A stretch of DNA of 64,000 nucleotides from Warburgia ugandensis (Eukaryota; Streptophyta; Magnoliopsida; Canellales; Canellaceae). The notes beneath the pieces are model-generated. The model was not told the origin of the DNA, ran no database searches, and saw nothing but the letters and a program-made list of their open reading frames with translations. The translations under genes were made by a program, and so were the position numbers. The stretch covers positions 38,236,684-38,300,683 of the forward strand of contig CP141128.1 in NCBI GenBank assembly GCA_035236585.1, given 5' to 3'. Below are positions 22,412 through 34,879 of this stretch, piece after piece (position 1 is the first letter of the stretch; each line of letters opens with the position of its first letter).

Positions 22412-23799
22412 AACTCCAGATGCACATCTCCATTTGTTCCAACCTGCTAAGATTCTCTAAGTAACCTTCCTCTCAATCTCTCCACTCATGAATCATTGAT
22501 CCTAAGTACCAAAAGTGGTCTTTTACGGGGACTTGTTGGTTATCAATCTTAACGGCTATTCCACTCCAACTCTTCTCCTTGATAAAATTGCATTCCATAT
22601 ATTTTGTCTTAGTTCTACTGATTTTAAATCCTTTATATTCTAATGCTTCTCTTCATAAGTCTAGCTTTGTGTTTACGCCCTACCTTGCCTCATCTAGTAA
22701 GACTATATCATCTACAAATAGCATGCACAATGGAATCTCCTCGTGAAAATGTTTTGTTAACTCCTCCATGAACAACGTGAAAAGTTATGGGCTCAATGCC
22801 GATCCTTAGTGCAATCCTACAGTGATAGAAAAATCACCAATCTCACCACTAGAAATCTTAACATTTGTTATGGCTTTCGCATGCATATCTTTAATTATGT
22901 CTATATACCACCACAAAATCCCTCTCTCCCAACACCCTCTGTATTAACTCTTTAGGGACTTTATCAAAAGCTTTTTTTAAGTCGATAAAGACCATGTGAA
23001 GGTCTTTCCTCCTCTCCCTATATTTTTTTATCAGTTGTCTTAGTAAGAGAATAGCTTCCATGGTAGTCCTCCCAGGCTTGAAACCAAACTGGTTCTCTAA
23101 TACATTTGTTTCATGTCATAGCCTCTTCTCAATCACTCTTTCAAAAAGTTTCATAGTGTGGCTCATAATTTGATCCCCCGATAATTAGTACAGCTCTATA
23201 TATCTCCTTTATTCTTATAAATTTGTACAATAGAGCTATTCCTCCATTCATCTGACATTTTCTTTGATTTTATAATCTTGTTAAACAACTTGGTCAACCA
23301 AACTACTCCAATATCTCCCATATGCTTCCAAACCTCTATTAGTATACCATCAGGCCCCATGGCCTTTCCTAATTTCATCTTTTTTAAGGCCTCTTTCACT
23401 TCAGGTATTCTAATCCTACATTCATATATATAATGTCCAATGTTATTTAGGTTTACAATATTTTCAATCCCTATATTCTCAAAGTTGTTGTCATTTAACA
23501 ATTTTTTAATGTAAGTTTCCCTCCTTTGTTTGATCTCATCATCTTTGACTAGTATCCTTTGATCATCACTTCTAATGCACTTAATATGATCTAAGTTCTT
23601 ATCCTTCTATTCTCTTATTTTTGTAAGTTTAAACACATCTTTCTCACCTTTCTTGATCCTAGTCTACTATAGAGGTAATCATATGCCTCAAGTTTAGCCT
23701 CACTTTCTATTCTCTTAGCAACCTTTTTAGCATTCTTATACTGTTCATAGTTTTCATTATTTCTTGTCTTCTGCCATGCTTTAAAACACACCCATTTTC
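22412..23799 (-). pseudogene. LINE c reverse transcriptase
   Basis: The RT fingers are readable at 23196-23501: MLNDNNFENIGIENIVNLNN, EALKKMKLGKAMGPDGI, VWLTKLFNKIIKSKKMSDEW. The palm keeps the catalytic FVDDIVLLDE (complement of the two Asp codons at 22707-22712). Multiple frameshifts break the frame. It is closely parallel to LINE b, but the catalytic box is closer to the active RTE form. Confidence 0.85.
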
Positions 23800-24552
23800 C
23801 TTTCTTCCATCTTTTAATCTATATATATATATATATATATATATCCATAACCATAAACCTATGTTGTGAGGTTAAATTCTCACAAGGTATCACCTTACAA
23901 TCCTTACATATTGATCTTTCAGTATTCATAAGCAGAAAAAGGTCTATTTGGCTTTTATGGAGTCCACTTTTAAATGTTATTAGGTGTTCATCCCTCTTCT
24001 TAAAATTGTACTTATAATGGCCAGGTTATATGCCAAAGCAAAATCAAGGATAGTTTCGCCTGTCTCATTTTGTTCTCCTATACCATACCCTTCATGTATC
24101 CTATCATATCCTTCTTTTTCTTTTCTGACATGACCATTTAAGTTTGCTCCTATAACTATCCCCTCAGTGTTGGGAATTTATTGCATGACTCCCTCCATAT
24201 CTACCCAAAACTATCTCTTAATTATATCTTCTAACACTACTTGTGGTGCATGTACACATATAACATTTATGATCTGCTCTCCTAGAACAAGTTTTACTAT
24301 TATAATTCTATCACTAATTCTTTTAGTGTCCACAACTTTATCCTTTAATTCTTATCCACTAGTATTCATATAACATTTTTGTTATTATCCTTTCCTATGT
24401 ACTAGAGTTTGTACCCATCGATTTCTCTAATTTTAGCCCCTTTCCACTTGGTTTCTTGGATATAAGAAATGTTGACTCTCTTACATTTCATCATATCTAC
24501 TAACTTTAGACTGTTACTTGTCAATGTCCTATATTCCATGTGGCAATATGTA
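23800..24552 (-). pseudogene. LINE c endonuclease
   Basis: APE-like endonuclease remnant including the N-terminus. On the minus strand from about 24552: ATWNIGTLTSNSLKLVD, then YIQETKWKG (catalytic Glu), GKDNNKNV, NVICVHAPQV, and NLNGHVRKEKEGYDRI (the expected GDLNGH reads GANLNGH), then GETILDFALAYNL. A stop lies in the VI*ILVDK region and a second before FWVD. The rest runs into an AT microsatellite at 23821-23844. The enzyme would nick DNA for target-primed reverse transcription. Confidence 0.85.
23821..23844. repeat. (AT)n microsatellite
   Basis: 24 bases of AT dinucleotide inside the LINE c coding region, absent at the same place in LINE b; a local expansion after insertion. Confidence 0.95.
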
Positions 24553-24569
24553 TCTTATGCTCTTGAGAT

Positions 24570-24830
24570 AGCTTATTTGTCTGTGCACTTCTCAATCATC
24601 ATGGCATGAACCCATGCCCACCCACTTTACACTACACCTGGGTTCTAATGCAGCACATCACATTTGAGGGGATGCTTTAGCTGGCCTTGCCCATTTTCCA
24701 TTATACTCGAGATTTGATGTAACGTGTCACTTCTAGGGGAATGCCCTAGCAATCCTTATGCAATTTTCACTATACTTGGGATCCAATGTACTATGTCGAT
24801 TATGGGGGATGCCCTAGCTTGATGGAATGT
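24570..24830 (-). repeat. About 70-bp tandem units at the 5' side of LINE c
   Basis: Three diverged units of about 70 bp share, on the plus strand, ACTA(C/T)ACCTGGG / TATACTCGAGAT / TATACTTGGGAT, then CA(C/T)(A/G)TCAC-like words and GGGGATGC(C/T)(C/T)TAGC. They lie directly upstream of the endonuclease start. By position they would be promoter/5' UTR monomers of the LINE. Function is inferred from place only. Confidence 0.65.
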
Positions 24831-25547
24831 CAATTTTATTCAATTCATGTCATGTTAGGTTTGCCATACTTTAAAGAAGCTAGAGATGATTTTCATTATT
24901 TCTCTTATTACATACAAACTAATATACAAATGCATATTTGTTTGCAAGGAGGAAAAAAAATAACAAAATCAAAAGCAACATCAACTTCTTCCTTGCCACC
25001 TAGCACTAGACACAAGATCCTCCTCCTTTTTCATCCATGCTTCGGACTGGCACTGGCAGAGTTGGTTATAACAAGATGGATGGAAGAAAAAATGCATTTT
25101 AAAATAATGTGGATTGAATGGAAAAGAAAGTGAATGAAAAGACTAGACTTACCTCTCTGTGCATTTCATGCATAAACTCTTCATGATCTTGTTTGCCTTA
25201 GGATAATTTCTAGGATAGGGCCTTCACCACTAAGCCCCCAATAAGAACAAGTCACCCCTACACCACCAACTTGACCCATGAAAAACTCCGTGAAGCTCAA
25301 TATAGGCCATTGAATCATCTTCTCACTTCCTATAGAAAGAGTAAAAACCCTAATTAAATTCTAGAAAATTATGATAATTCACACACTATAGATTTGCGTA
25401 TGAACCTACAAAATCTCAAACTTTTGTAGTAAAAGGTTAGAAATGCTTATGTTATAAATTTCTAAGAAAACCCTAGCATAATGTCTAAAATTTATAATAC
25501 ATGAACTATTAATTGGGTTCTTTCTATACAAAAGTGAACACTTATCA

Positions 25548-26593
25548 TTATCATTCCTAAGGTTCATATGACTTAAACATAACCACTAACTCAAGAGATA
25601 ATCTGTATAATCTTTCATGTGATTTCCTAATAGTTGATCAAGATGACGAATAATGAGATCAACTAGGAATGAATGTTTGCTAATTTTTATTTTGAATGTG
25701 TGTGTGTGTGTAACCCTCTCAAAGAAATATTAACTCTAAAGTTCACATGGGTTAATAGTCTCCACAAATATTCTTCAAGATCTCTAAGTTATATTTTCTC
25801 TTCAACTTAAACTATATATGTGACTATTTTATGCAAAGAATCTTTTAAATATAATTTTTCATGAAGAACTTTAGAAAAAGGTTAAAAATACAAACTAATT
25901 GTATAAATATATTAAAAATATAAAGTTAAAAAATATATTGAATATTGAAAGTTATATTTTCATAAGTTTTTATCAAAATTTTTAAAATTTTCAATTTTCT
26001 AAATTCAAAAGAAAGGACTTAAAAAATAACTAAGAAAACTATCAACACATCAAAATTTGAATACCCTATCCCCATGGTGAAATTAAATATTTTCCTCAAT
26101 ATTTTGAAATAAAAGCATGGACAAATGCAAAAGTAAAGAGAGAAGGGTTAGAATGATATTACCTACATTCCTAGGATAGTGCATGGATCTATGTGGACAA
26201 TTATACACAATGTAGACAAATGAAACTAACCTAACTAACTAAAATAATTCTAAATCTTGAACCTAACTAAACTACTCTTCCCTAATCCTAACTAACCATG
26301 AAGGAGTGTTTAGAGAACTCGATCTGTTTCAAAATTTCATGGTAATCAATGTACATTTTCCACATAGAGATGTATGATGGTAAGATAAGAACAGGAAAGA
26401 TCATGGTGATTCTTAATTTCTTGGGATCAACTTGAGATGAATGGTCCAAGTGGTTGCAAAATTGAGGAATAATAGTGCCCATATCAAATAGTATATAATA
26501 TTCCTCCTCTCTTGCATTCTTTTGTAGTTGGGGGTTAAGCTGGTTCTGCATTTCCATAAAAGGTTGTTCTTGTTATTTTAGAGGAAAGGAACT
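25548..26593. other. Unassigned AT-rich DNA
   Basis: Contains a short GT run (25697-25712) and an 89-codon minus-strand frame at 26288-26557 with no recognisable domain. I do not call a gene. Confidence 0.4.
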
Positions 26594-27678
26594 TTATAAG
26601 TGTTCAATTTTGTATAAAAAGTATCCATAGTAGTCCATGTGTTATAAATTATAGGCATGATTTTATGATTTTTTCAAAATTTATAACACATGCTTTTTTA
26701 ACCTAATGATTCAAAAGTTCAATATTTTTTAGGTTTAGAAGCTAATGTAGAGTAAGTATGTGAATTGTCATAACTTTTTAGGCTTTAATTAGGCTTTTAC
26801 TCTTTCGTAGGTATTAAGATGAGAATCCAATGACCAAGGTTGATTAAGATGAGACTTCAAGATTAAGGTCAAAAGAGAGAGCCATGACTTAAGATTCATC
26901 ATTTCAAAGCTTGATCAAGGTTCAAGATCATCCTAGGGCAAGCAAGAAAGGAATTAGCCATACAATTGCACTACCTTTGCATCAGAATTGGAGCCATGCA
27001 TACAAGTCACCTTAGCCACCTTAGACATACAAGCCATGCTAGCGTGACTTTTACTTAAAATTTCAAGCCATCTTTTATAGTTCTATGTATATCAGTTGCT
27101 TGATTTATTAGGAATCCATATAGATTTTTAGTTCATGGATATTGTCCTCTTTCCCACTCCATGAACCATGTACATAACTCCATGGGTCATGCACATGGTG
27201 ATTGTGTTGGGTTTTCCCAATTAGTTGGTTGTTCCATTGATTAATTCTATTTTAGATTTCTTTGTTTAGTTAATTACATCTTTGATTAGTTTAATTAGTT
27301 TTGAGTTTAGTTTTAGAAAATTTTATTTTAGGAAGTTCTTATTTTAGAAAGTTTCTTTAGTTTAGGCTTCCTAGATTAGTTCATTCTAGTTTTGCATTAG
27401 TTTCTTTCATTGAATGCATGTTATTTAAAAAAGTTTCTAATTCCATTCAAGATCTTTATTTTTGGAAAGTTTCGTTTAGTCCATGTTTCTAATTTCATGC
27501 ATGTTTCATTATATTTAGTTTCCTAGTTTAATCAAATATCTTTCTTTCACTAGGATAAATGATTTAAATAAGATCCAATCAACATAATTACTTGAGATTA
27601 CTCGTAGGATTGACCCCATTGCATACATTTACTATAATTGGTTCATATGCTTATGTGTAATTTTAAAACGTACACCCA
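26594..27678 (+). repeat. P 5' LTR, internally deleted
   Basis: Starts TTATAAGTGTTCAATTTTG (canonical TGATAAG with one change) and ends TACACCCA at 27678, just before the primer site. Its first 350 bp parallel 52197-52540 and its last 600 bp parallel 59030-59634. About 1.4 kb present in the 3' LTR (57.6-58.9 kb) is missing around 26965. Confidence 0.8.
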
Positions 27679-27683
27679 ACTTT

Positions 27684-27705
27684 TAGCACCGTTGCTGGGG
27701 AATCG
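27684..27705 (+). promoter_or_regulatory. tRNA-Asp primer-binding site of P
   Basis: TAGCACCGTTGCTGGGG followed by AATCG, against TGGCGCCGTTGCCGGGGATCG complementary to the 3' end of plant tRNA-Asp. Three transitions and one inserted base. This is the clearest of the three primer sites in the window. Confidence 0.85.
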
Positions 27706-28957
27706 CAATGGATTTGTGGTTGTATCTTTATTTATATTTTTTATCTCCAGTCATAGTTTTATGTTACATTAGATTGGGATTTTTTCATCACTCTTGTATA
27801 TGTTGCTAATTCCTCACAAATTGACATATTTCTTTGATATTGTATTCGGGGAATTTGGCAAAAGGAGGGGCGGCAATCCTGTGGGCCACTGCTTCATCAA
27901 CTTAATTAGGGTTTCCTTGTTTTCTTAAATTAGCTTTTTATATTTTTGAGAGGACTTGTACTGAGGCCCCATTGTAATCTTTATTTCAATTTTTTCTTTT
28001 AAATGAGTTGTAATAATATAGGCCAAGTGTGAGGTATGATGGCCCATACTTGATCTTCATCCCACTTTAAGTTTTTCTCACTCTCTTTTATTTTTCTAGT
28101 GTAGATGCATTTAGTGTAATTTGGATTATGGATGGTAGTGTAATTCGTATAGTTTAGCATCATTCAATATAACTTGTTGCATTAGTTTGCACCTATTTAA
28201 TAAGGTTTAGCTTGAGCTAGACTATAACTAAGGTATATGCTATCTAGTTATAGTGTCTTGTCTATTAATGTGTGGACCTTTTGTTAGATAGCATATATGT
28301 GGGCTAGTTTCCTTTCCTTGTAATTGCATTACATGTATAATTACTTTTGGGGGGATGTTCACATTGATAGTAAGGGCCCCACAGGAACCCTCATAAGATA
28401 GGGACTAATTTCATCACCAGGTCCTTAGCCCACCTATGTAATCAAATCAATTCCTTATTATTCCCAATCGCAGCCCCTAATGTTTAATTTAAAATCAAGT
28501 AGCAAGGGAATTAGGGTTTAGAGCTCGTAGGACCCTCTTAGAAGGAGGAGATTTATTGTCACTCCAATGGTTATTGTGCATTGTGATTATAGTGGGCATC
28601 CAAAATCCAAGTGATTTTTCCATGCATTTCATAGAGGTTTGTTGAGGTGATAACTGTATTAACCACTTTCAAGTAGAACTTAACTACTAAGCAATGGTCA
28701 AGCTTGGACAAAAGGAAGAATTTACTAGATTTAGGTCTAAAAGCTAACATTCTATACATGATCAAAGATCAATAATTTAGCTCATCTATGGACTATTAGG
28801 GATTAATTGTGCATCATATAGAGTTAGGAGCCACATTTAGTTAGGTTGCAAAATTTAGATAGGATCTCATCTTAGTACATGCAAGGTCATCAATCTCAGA
28901 ACACAGAATTAGTACCATTTAATCCTGAGATTGAACGAACCCATAGGCAATGGGTAA
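27706..28957 (+). mobile_element. P leader (5' untranslated internal region)
   Basis: Noncoding; same order of words as the M leader on the minus strand (TAATATAGGCCAAGTGTGAGGTATGATGGCCCA; AGATAGCATATATGTGGG; TTTCATCACCAGGTCCTTAG). It stops at ...CAATGGGTAA where M's LTR begins; the leader continues at 45234. Confidence 0.75.
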
Positions 28958-31790
28958 TGTTGTGCTTTTTAAGTTAAAACTCACAAGTGCACTAATCAGT
29001 ATAGTAATTCATGCAATGGAGGTTGATCCCACGAGGAATCCAACGACTATGTGATTAGTGGTCCCTCCTCAAGTTATCTATCCTAGCAAAGATAATGGGA
29101 TTTTTATCCTAAACTATTATTAGGATCTTAACATAAAAGAGAATATGGAAATAAGTAAAAAACTAAAAATTTAGAAACTTTCCTAAAATTCTTAACTTTT
29201 AAAAGTAGAACTTTGCTAAATTAACTCCTTAGGCAAGCAATTTCTAAAGAATGTAATTGTACTAATGGGAATGAATATAACAAAAAGACTTCAGCAACAA
29301 AACACTACTTCACTAAACTTTCTAAATATGAGAAATTCACTAAATAATAAGTTAATCAAACCATATGGTAAATAAACTAATCAAAACTAACATTCATACA
29401 CTAATTAAACTAATCTTTCCTAACATACATGAACTCAAGTAACTCCACATTCCAAGCTTTTTTAAATCAATGTTCAACCAACTCTAAATCACTCAAAATC
29501 ATCTACACAGTCCATGGTTGGGGCGCATAAATTTAAGGTGATTCAGTGTGAATTTAAGCGCTTATTTGAGATGAAAATAGATGAACTAATTAGATAATTT
29601 GAATGATATTACGAAAGGGCAAGAAAGCTTATTAATGATGTCTAACCTTCAAACTAAAAAGCCTCAAAACCATGTGTTCAACATAGAGTGATGCACATGG
29701 TTTCAATGAGTTTTGAGGTGGATTTTGTAAGGGACATTAATGCAACAATTTTTTTATTAAACTTCAAACCATGAAATTATTATGTAAACAAGAAAACTTC
29801 ACCAACATTCATCAATCAAGAGACTTTGTTAAGAATCAACTTGTATTAAATGAAAAACAAGTTACAAGGATGGTGGGCACTACTGGAGGTGAGTGGGAAC
29901 CATGCATTACACCAAAGTAAACCCAAAATAAAGTTAATCCAATGCTTCCTACTCTAAAAAATTTGAAGATCAAAGGAAAAATCCAATGGAAAAGCAAGGC
30001 TTCAAGAGAAATAGGCTAGACTTAAAGGAACTTAGGCTAAGCAAACAAGAAGTCAATCAAAGGAAAGGTACCTACCTCTTCTTGAAGAACTTGTGTAGAT
30101 CGTGCAACCAAAGGGGCACCAAAACATGGAATCAAAAAAGCATCAAAGCAAGAAACTTGAGAAGCAAAATCATTAAGCAGAGAACATCCTAAAGGCTGCA
30201 ACAAAGAGGAGAACAAGCCAAGGTAAAAACCATGGTTTTCAAGGGGGGTGGAGGTGCCACTTTTTAGCCGTCTACACTCTCCACCTAAGATTCCTTTCAT
30301 TGAAAACCTAAGGCCTATTTTATAAGTGATTTGCCTTCTAATCTTGGTGGCTTGTGATCCTAAGGTGGAAGAGAGGTGGGAATTAGACCTAAGGAGGGGA
30401 TTAAAAAGAATTTGAAGTGGTTAGGAAGATTGTGTGTAAATCTAAATGGTTAGAAAAGAATTAGATAGGTGGGAAAGAGATGGAAGGTGAGATTAGAAAG
30501 AGAGATCAATGGGTGTATGTGGCATGCAATGAGTGGTTAGTTAGAGAGTGTAATAAGAAGGAACCTCCTATCTTGTAGGAGTTAGGCATGGAGTCCCCTC
30601 TAATTGGTTAATTCCACATGGAAAAGAGTAGTTTAGGAGAGGAAAAATGTGGAACTAAGTTGGTGTAAAAGGGGAAAGAAAATAAGTATGGGGTGGAAAA
30701 GGGGAGGTAGCATCCAAGGATTGGTCCACCCAATGGTGGTTGGTACCAAATTTCTAAGAAAATAAGGATCTCCCCTTCGGTTTTCACAAGGAAAAAATCC
30801 ATGGTTTGAATGCTATGGAAAGGAAAGGTGACAACCCTTAGATCAAAAGTAGATGGTGGGGATGGATGATGGAATGGATAGGAATGAAGATTTAAGGTGG
30901 AAAAAGGTGATTGGCTGCTCTAGGATGGAGTTAGGAAGGTGGGAGAGCTTTAGGACTCTAGGTAGAAAGTAAAATTCATAGTGCCCCTTGGTGGTGAGAT
31001 GGAGAGAGAGAAAAAGTGATAAAATCATGGGAAAATAGGAAAAATATAGTGGTATCTTCCTATTGGTCCATATACTACCGTTACGAATTGGATTTTCCCT
31101 CAATTATCTTCAAAATATCCCTTAGAATCCCATGGATAATCTTTTGAATTTTCCTCCAATCCTAGGCTTCCATGTAGCTTGGCTCATGTGGCTTGATGGT
31201 TAGCTTTGAGAGCTCCATTGGTTTGGCTTCATGGCTGGCTTTGATGGTTTTCTTGGCTTGGTTTGATGGCTCAAATCCTTGGCTTAGGTGGTTGGCTAGG
31301 TTCCTTACCTCATCACCTTCTTCATAGCTTGTATATGGCTAAGTGGCTTGAGTGAATACCATACAATAGTGGTGGACATTGCATGGCTTGTGCCTAGGCC
31401 CACTTTGGCCACCTTTGACTCCTTCAATTCCATCTTCAAGTGACCTTAATATGATTTGGATCCTTGATCTCATGTCTAACTTATGAATTTTTGTGCTTTG
31501 ACTCGATCTTTTAATATTGATTTTCAATTTTCATCTCCATCGATCTCAGCTGTTGGATTATCTTGCTTCCTACGAAAAGTGAACAACTCTAACTAAATCC
31601 TAGAAAAATATGATTATTCACATACTTATCTTGAATTAGCCTTTGAACCTACCAATTATCAAAATTTTGGTCTTTTGGGTGAAAAATGCACATGTTATAA
31701 TTTTTGGCTAAAAATCCTAATTTAATGGTATAAATTATCGCACATGGGTAACTAATTGGGTGATTTTAGTACACAATTAGACGCTTATAA
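28958..31790 (-). repeat. M 3' LTR
   Basis: Minus-strand start TTATAAGCGTCTAATTGTG at 31790, end CACAACA at 28958. It is collinear with 42434-45233 along its whole length (for example TCAAAGCAAGAAACTTGAGAAG at 30136 against 43622). ORFs on either strand within it are not conserved between the two LTRs. Confidence 0.85.
31570..31629 (-). promoter_or_regulatory. Intron-like block in M 3' LTR
   Basis: The 60-nt homologue of the GTAAGT...TAG block of other Z LTRs; here the 5' border reads ATAAGT, so the donor would be lost, while the 3' border TTTTCGTAG is kept. Confidence 0.35.
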
Positions 31791-31803
31791 AACCCCCAAC
31801 TAG
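31791..31803 (-). promoter_or_regulatory. M polypurine tract
   Basis: Minus-strand AGTTGGGGGTT abuts the 3' LTR start. The same G run precedes the LTR start at 39781 and, in shorter form, at 52197. It primes plus-strand DNA synthesis in active elements. Confidence 0.7.
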
Positions 31804-33415
31804 CATTTTTCTAATCTCAAGATAAACATGTGAAAAGTTATGACAACAAATGGTTGCCTATTTTGGAGATACTCCCAATTGCATTTCACACATACAATAA
31901 GCCTTAACCCCCTAGTGGATGAGTTAGGCCTCGTAAGGGTCTGCAGTGAATATACCCACAAAATTCCCTAAGTTGAGTCCCTTATTTTAGTTAAAAGAAT
32001 CCTCATCCATTAGCACTCTACTGATTTTTAACAACTTAATGAAGATGAATGATAATTCTACAAATTATACACATAATAAAGGTATTTTATTATAGTTATT
32101 TCTTAGAGTGCATGTGTGTGTACAACTATACAAGTCATGACTTCTAATTTGATATGCTTAAATTTCATTAGAAATACTTTTTGACCTCAAATCCTCACAG
32201 GTATACTCTCAAAAGTGAAGCTCTCAAAGAAGGGGTTAAATGTATTACTCGCATTACGTGACTAGATCCAACAAGGTGAATGGTTCACATAAATTTTAAG
32301 TGTTGAAGGAACAAAGGAAAGTGATCCCTAAGATTGGATGTTATCACCAAGAATAGTAGGGGTAGTTTACCTTAATTCCTTCTTTTTATATCCTCTTTAA
32401 GGCTACATTCTACCTAAGATCCACATGTCTTTAAATAGGAAGAAATGTAGGCTTGGGACAAGTTCAGAAAAGAAGGGTGTAAAAAATTCAAAACTGAGTA
32501 GAGGTCCTCGTTTGATTACTGGACAACTAAACTTTAACTATAAAGAAGTGAATTTCAATTGTACTATTATCTTTTTTCTTTCACTTTTTTTTTTATTTTT
32601 AATGAGTGTTTTTCATTTCTTTACTTTTTGTCCTTTTCTATCAACCAACTCTACTCATTTTGAAAATAAGTAACGAATATTTATTTCTAGATTTTTCTTG
32701 TTTAAGGTAGATAGGGTTAAGAAAGAAAAGCATTAATAATAGGCTCAAGGAGCTAACTAGTGGTATAATGTATTAGGTAGGTTCTATGTCTCGTGGCTGA
32801 ACAAGGATGGCCTATATCATTTCCTAGGTTTCTTAAAGCCTATTTGATTCAATAAATTTTCTAAAAAGAAAGTTATTACTCCTATTTATTCTTGGAAATT
32901 AACTAAAACAAAGATAATATGATCAAACTAAAATTATGTACACTGAAGAAAATGTGGAATTACTTATAAATCTAAAAAAGAAGATAATATCTAAAACTCA
33001 CTTAGTTATGGGTCTCCACTGCTTTTCCTCTGGGTCTCTAAGTGATGCTTCTCTATTAGTTTGGACTATGTGATGTGTGTAAATATTTTTCAAGAATTAA
33101 CTTTTATAAAATGCTTTAACATATGAACAACTTGAAAACTAGCCATTTGCATTTCCATAAGGAAGTTAAAATAGTAGAATTACTAAGTTTATGAAAATTC
33201 AGTTCTCATCACAGTAAGGGAACTCTACCTATTTTTCTTTTTCAAAAATTCAATAGAATAAAAAATATCTATGTATATCTTTACCACCAACCTAAATGAA
33301 ACATTTTCCCCAATGTTTAAAAACATAGGATCCTATATGAAAATAGAAAATGTAGAAGACTGAGATTTGAAAAGCATCTGGGTTACCTCCTAGGGAGCAA
33401 TAAGTTTTACGTTGT
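31804..33415 (-). mobile_element. M noncoding 3' region
   Basis: About 1.6 kb between integrase and 3' LTR with no open frame of note. It is collinear with 38185-39768 (N) and 50560-52183 (P); the CCCAAGCCTACATTT box (complement at 32444-32458) is shared by all three. Some Athila elements have an env-like frame here; none is visible in any copy. Confidence 0.75.
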
Positions 33416-34879
33416 TAACCAAACGTAATGATGAGTGCAAGGAGGATGATTTGTAAGATACCCTGGAGTATTCTATGGTGGGTCACGATAATGTGGTGCC
33501 TTTAACAATGTCTCTTCTATCTTAGGATTAATTAGTTCTAAGAAAGGTTTTAATTGCTATCCATTAACCTTTATGATTTCACCATCCTTCTCAATTTTGA
33601 TGGCCCCAGGAGGATACACCGTGCATACTAGGTAAGGTTTAGTCCATCAAGATTAAATTTTGCATGAACAAGAAGCAATTTTGAATTATACAACACGACC
33701 TTTTGTCAAGGTGTGAAGGATTTTCTTACAATTAGGCAATCATGGTTAACCTTCATCTAGCCTTTGTACAAACGTGTAGATTCGTATGCATCTTTTATCA
33801 ACTCATATAACTTATTGAGTTGGAGTTTTTGGTGGGTCCCAATAGCATCTAACTCAAAATTGAGCTTTTTGATAGCCCAACTTGCCTTGTGTTCTAGCTC
33901 TACTAGTAAGTGGCAAGCCTTTCAATAGACTAGGTGGTAGGCTGACATGCCTATAAGGGTTTTATAGGCAATGCGATAGGCCCATAAAGCATAAGTGAGT
34001 CTCATAGGCCAATCTTTCTTACTTGTATTGACTACCTTCTTTAGTTACATTTAATTTCCCGATTGGACACCTCTACTTGACACTAATCTAAGGGTGATAT
34101 GGGTAGCTACTCTATGGTAGACACCATACTTCATTAAATTTTCAAACACTTTATTACAAAAGTGTTTCTCCCATCAACTATTATGTCATATGGAGTACCA
34201 ATCGTGCAAAAATATTTTCCTTTAAAAATTTTACCACCACCCTATGGTCATTGGTTTTGCAAGGTACCTCTACCTACTTGGACATGTAGTTCACTCCCAC
34301 TAGGATGTATAGATTTCCAAAAGAATTAGGAAAGGGTTCTATGAAATCTATGCCCCAAACATCGAAAGGCTCTACAACAAGGACTAGGTTTAAGGGCATC
34401 ATGTTTCTCCTCTCTAGACTTCCTAACCATTGTCACCTCGCAGATGTTATGTTGTAAGCAAATGAGTCTTTAAAATGGCGGGCCAATAAAATCCACACTA
34501 CAAAATTTTTGTAGCTGCCTTTCTAAAGCTAAAATGGCCCCCACATGCATGATCATGATAGAAGGAGATGATCTTACTATGCTCACTATTTGGATGCATC
34601 TCGATATCACTTGATCAGGATAGTACTTGAATAAGTAAGGGTCGTCATCCCAAGTAAAGTATTTAACCTCGGTCAAAAATCCCTACCTATCTTGTTTGGT
34701 CCAATGATTGGGCATTTGTCTTGTAACAAGATAATTCACTAAATCTCCATACGAAGGTAACTGGGAAATGTGCATTAATTGTTCATCAAGAAAAGATTAT
34801 ATAAGCACATTATTGCTAGTGTGCTCCACCACTAATCTAGATAAGTGGTTTGCTACAACATTTTTAGAGCCTTTCTTAT
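33416..34879 (-). pseudogene. M integrase
   Basis: Minus-strand integrase remnant, the enzyme that would insert the cDNA. The N-terminal zinc region shows YHDHACGGHF near 34560. The 68-codon frame 34470-34676 covers DDPYLFKYYPDQVISRCI. The core GxDF and the IGTPY-type segments are recognisable but interrupted. The C-terminal end reads IRSRWIGPYLV-like sequence, PPGAI and VNGQQLKPF near 33420-33620. Many stops; the product cannot be functional. Confidence 0.75.

Larger units (their letters stand above)
21912..25064 (-). mobile_element. Near full-length RTE-type LINE (LINE c)
   Basis: A minus-strand LINE of 3153 bp with a perfect 14-bp duplication GTTATAACAAGATG at 21898-21911 and 25065-25078. 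The 3' end is a (TCA)8-like run at 21914-21937 followed by AAGACCTTATCC. It contains 5' repeats (24570-24830), the endonuclease from its N-terminus, RT and the C-terminal domain. The length matches a complete RTE element of about 3.2 kb. All coding parts carry stops or frameshifts. It split a Z-like LTR. Confidence 0.93.
20457..25547 (-). repeat. Z-like LTR split by a LINE
   Basis: On the minus strand it starts TGATAAGTGTTCAC at 25547, like other Z LTRs, with the shared CTTCCTATAGAAAGAG complement and CCATGAAAAACTCCGTGAAG words of the 40.6 kb copy. It resumes beyond the LINE and ends near 20457 with a GTCGACTCCACGATG complement (the GTGG-GTCGACCC block of Athila-like LTR ends) and CTTGCGATTATTTGTAATATAAGCA. 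Without the LINE and its duplicated target it is about 1.92 kb. The end at 20457 is inferred; no 5-bp duplication was found. Confidence 0.6.

Noticed and set aside
24700-24830. CRISPR-like spaced repeats
   Set aside because: The 70-bp units are adjacent, diverged, few in number and belong to a LINE 5' region in a plant-type genome.
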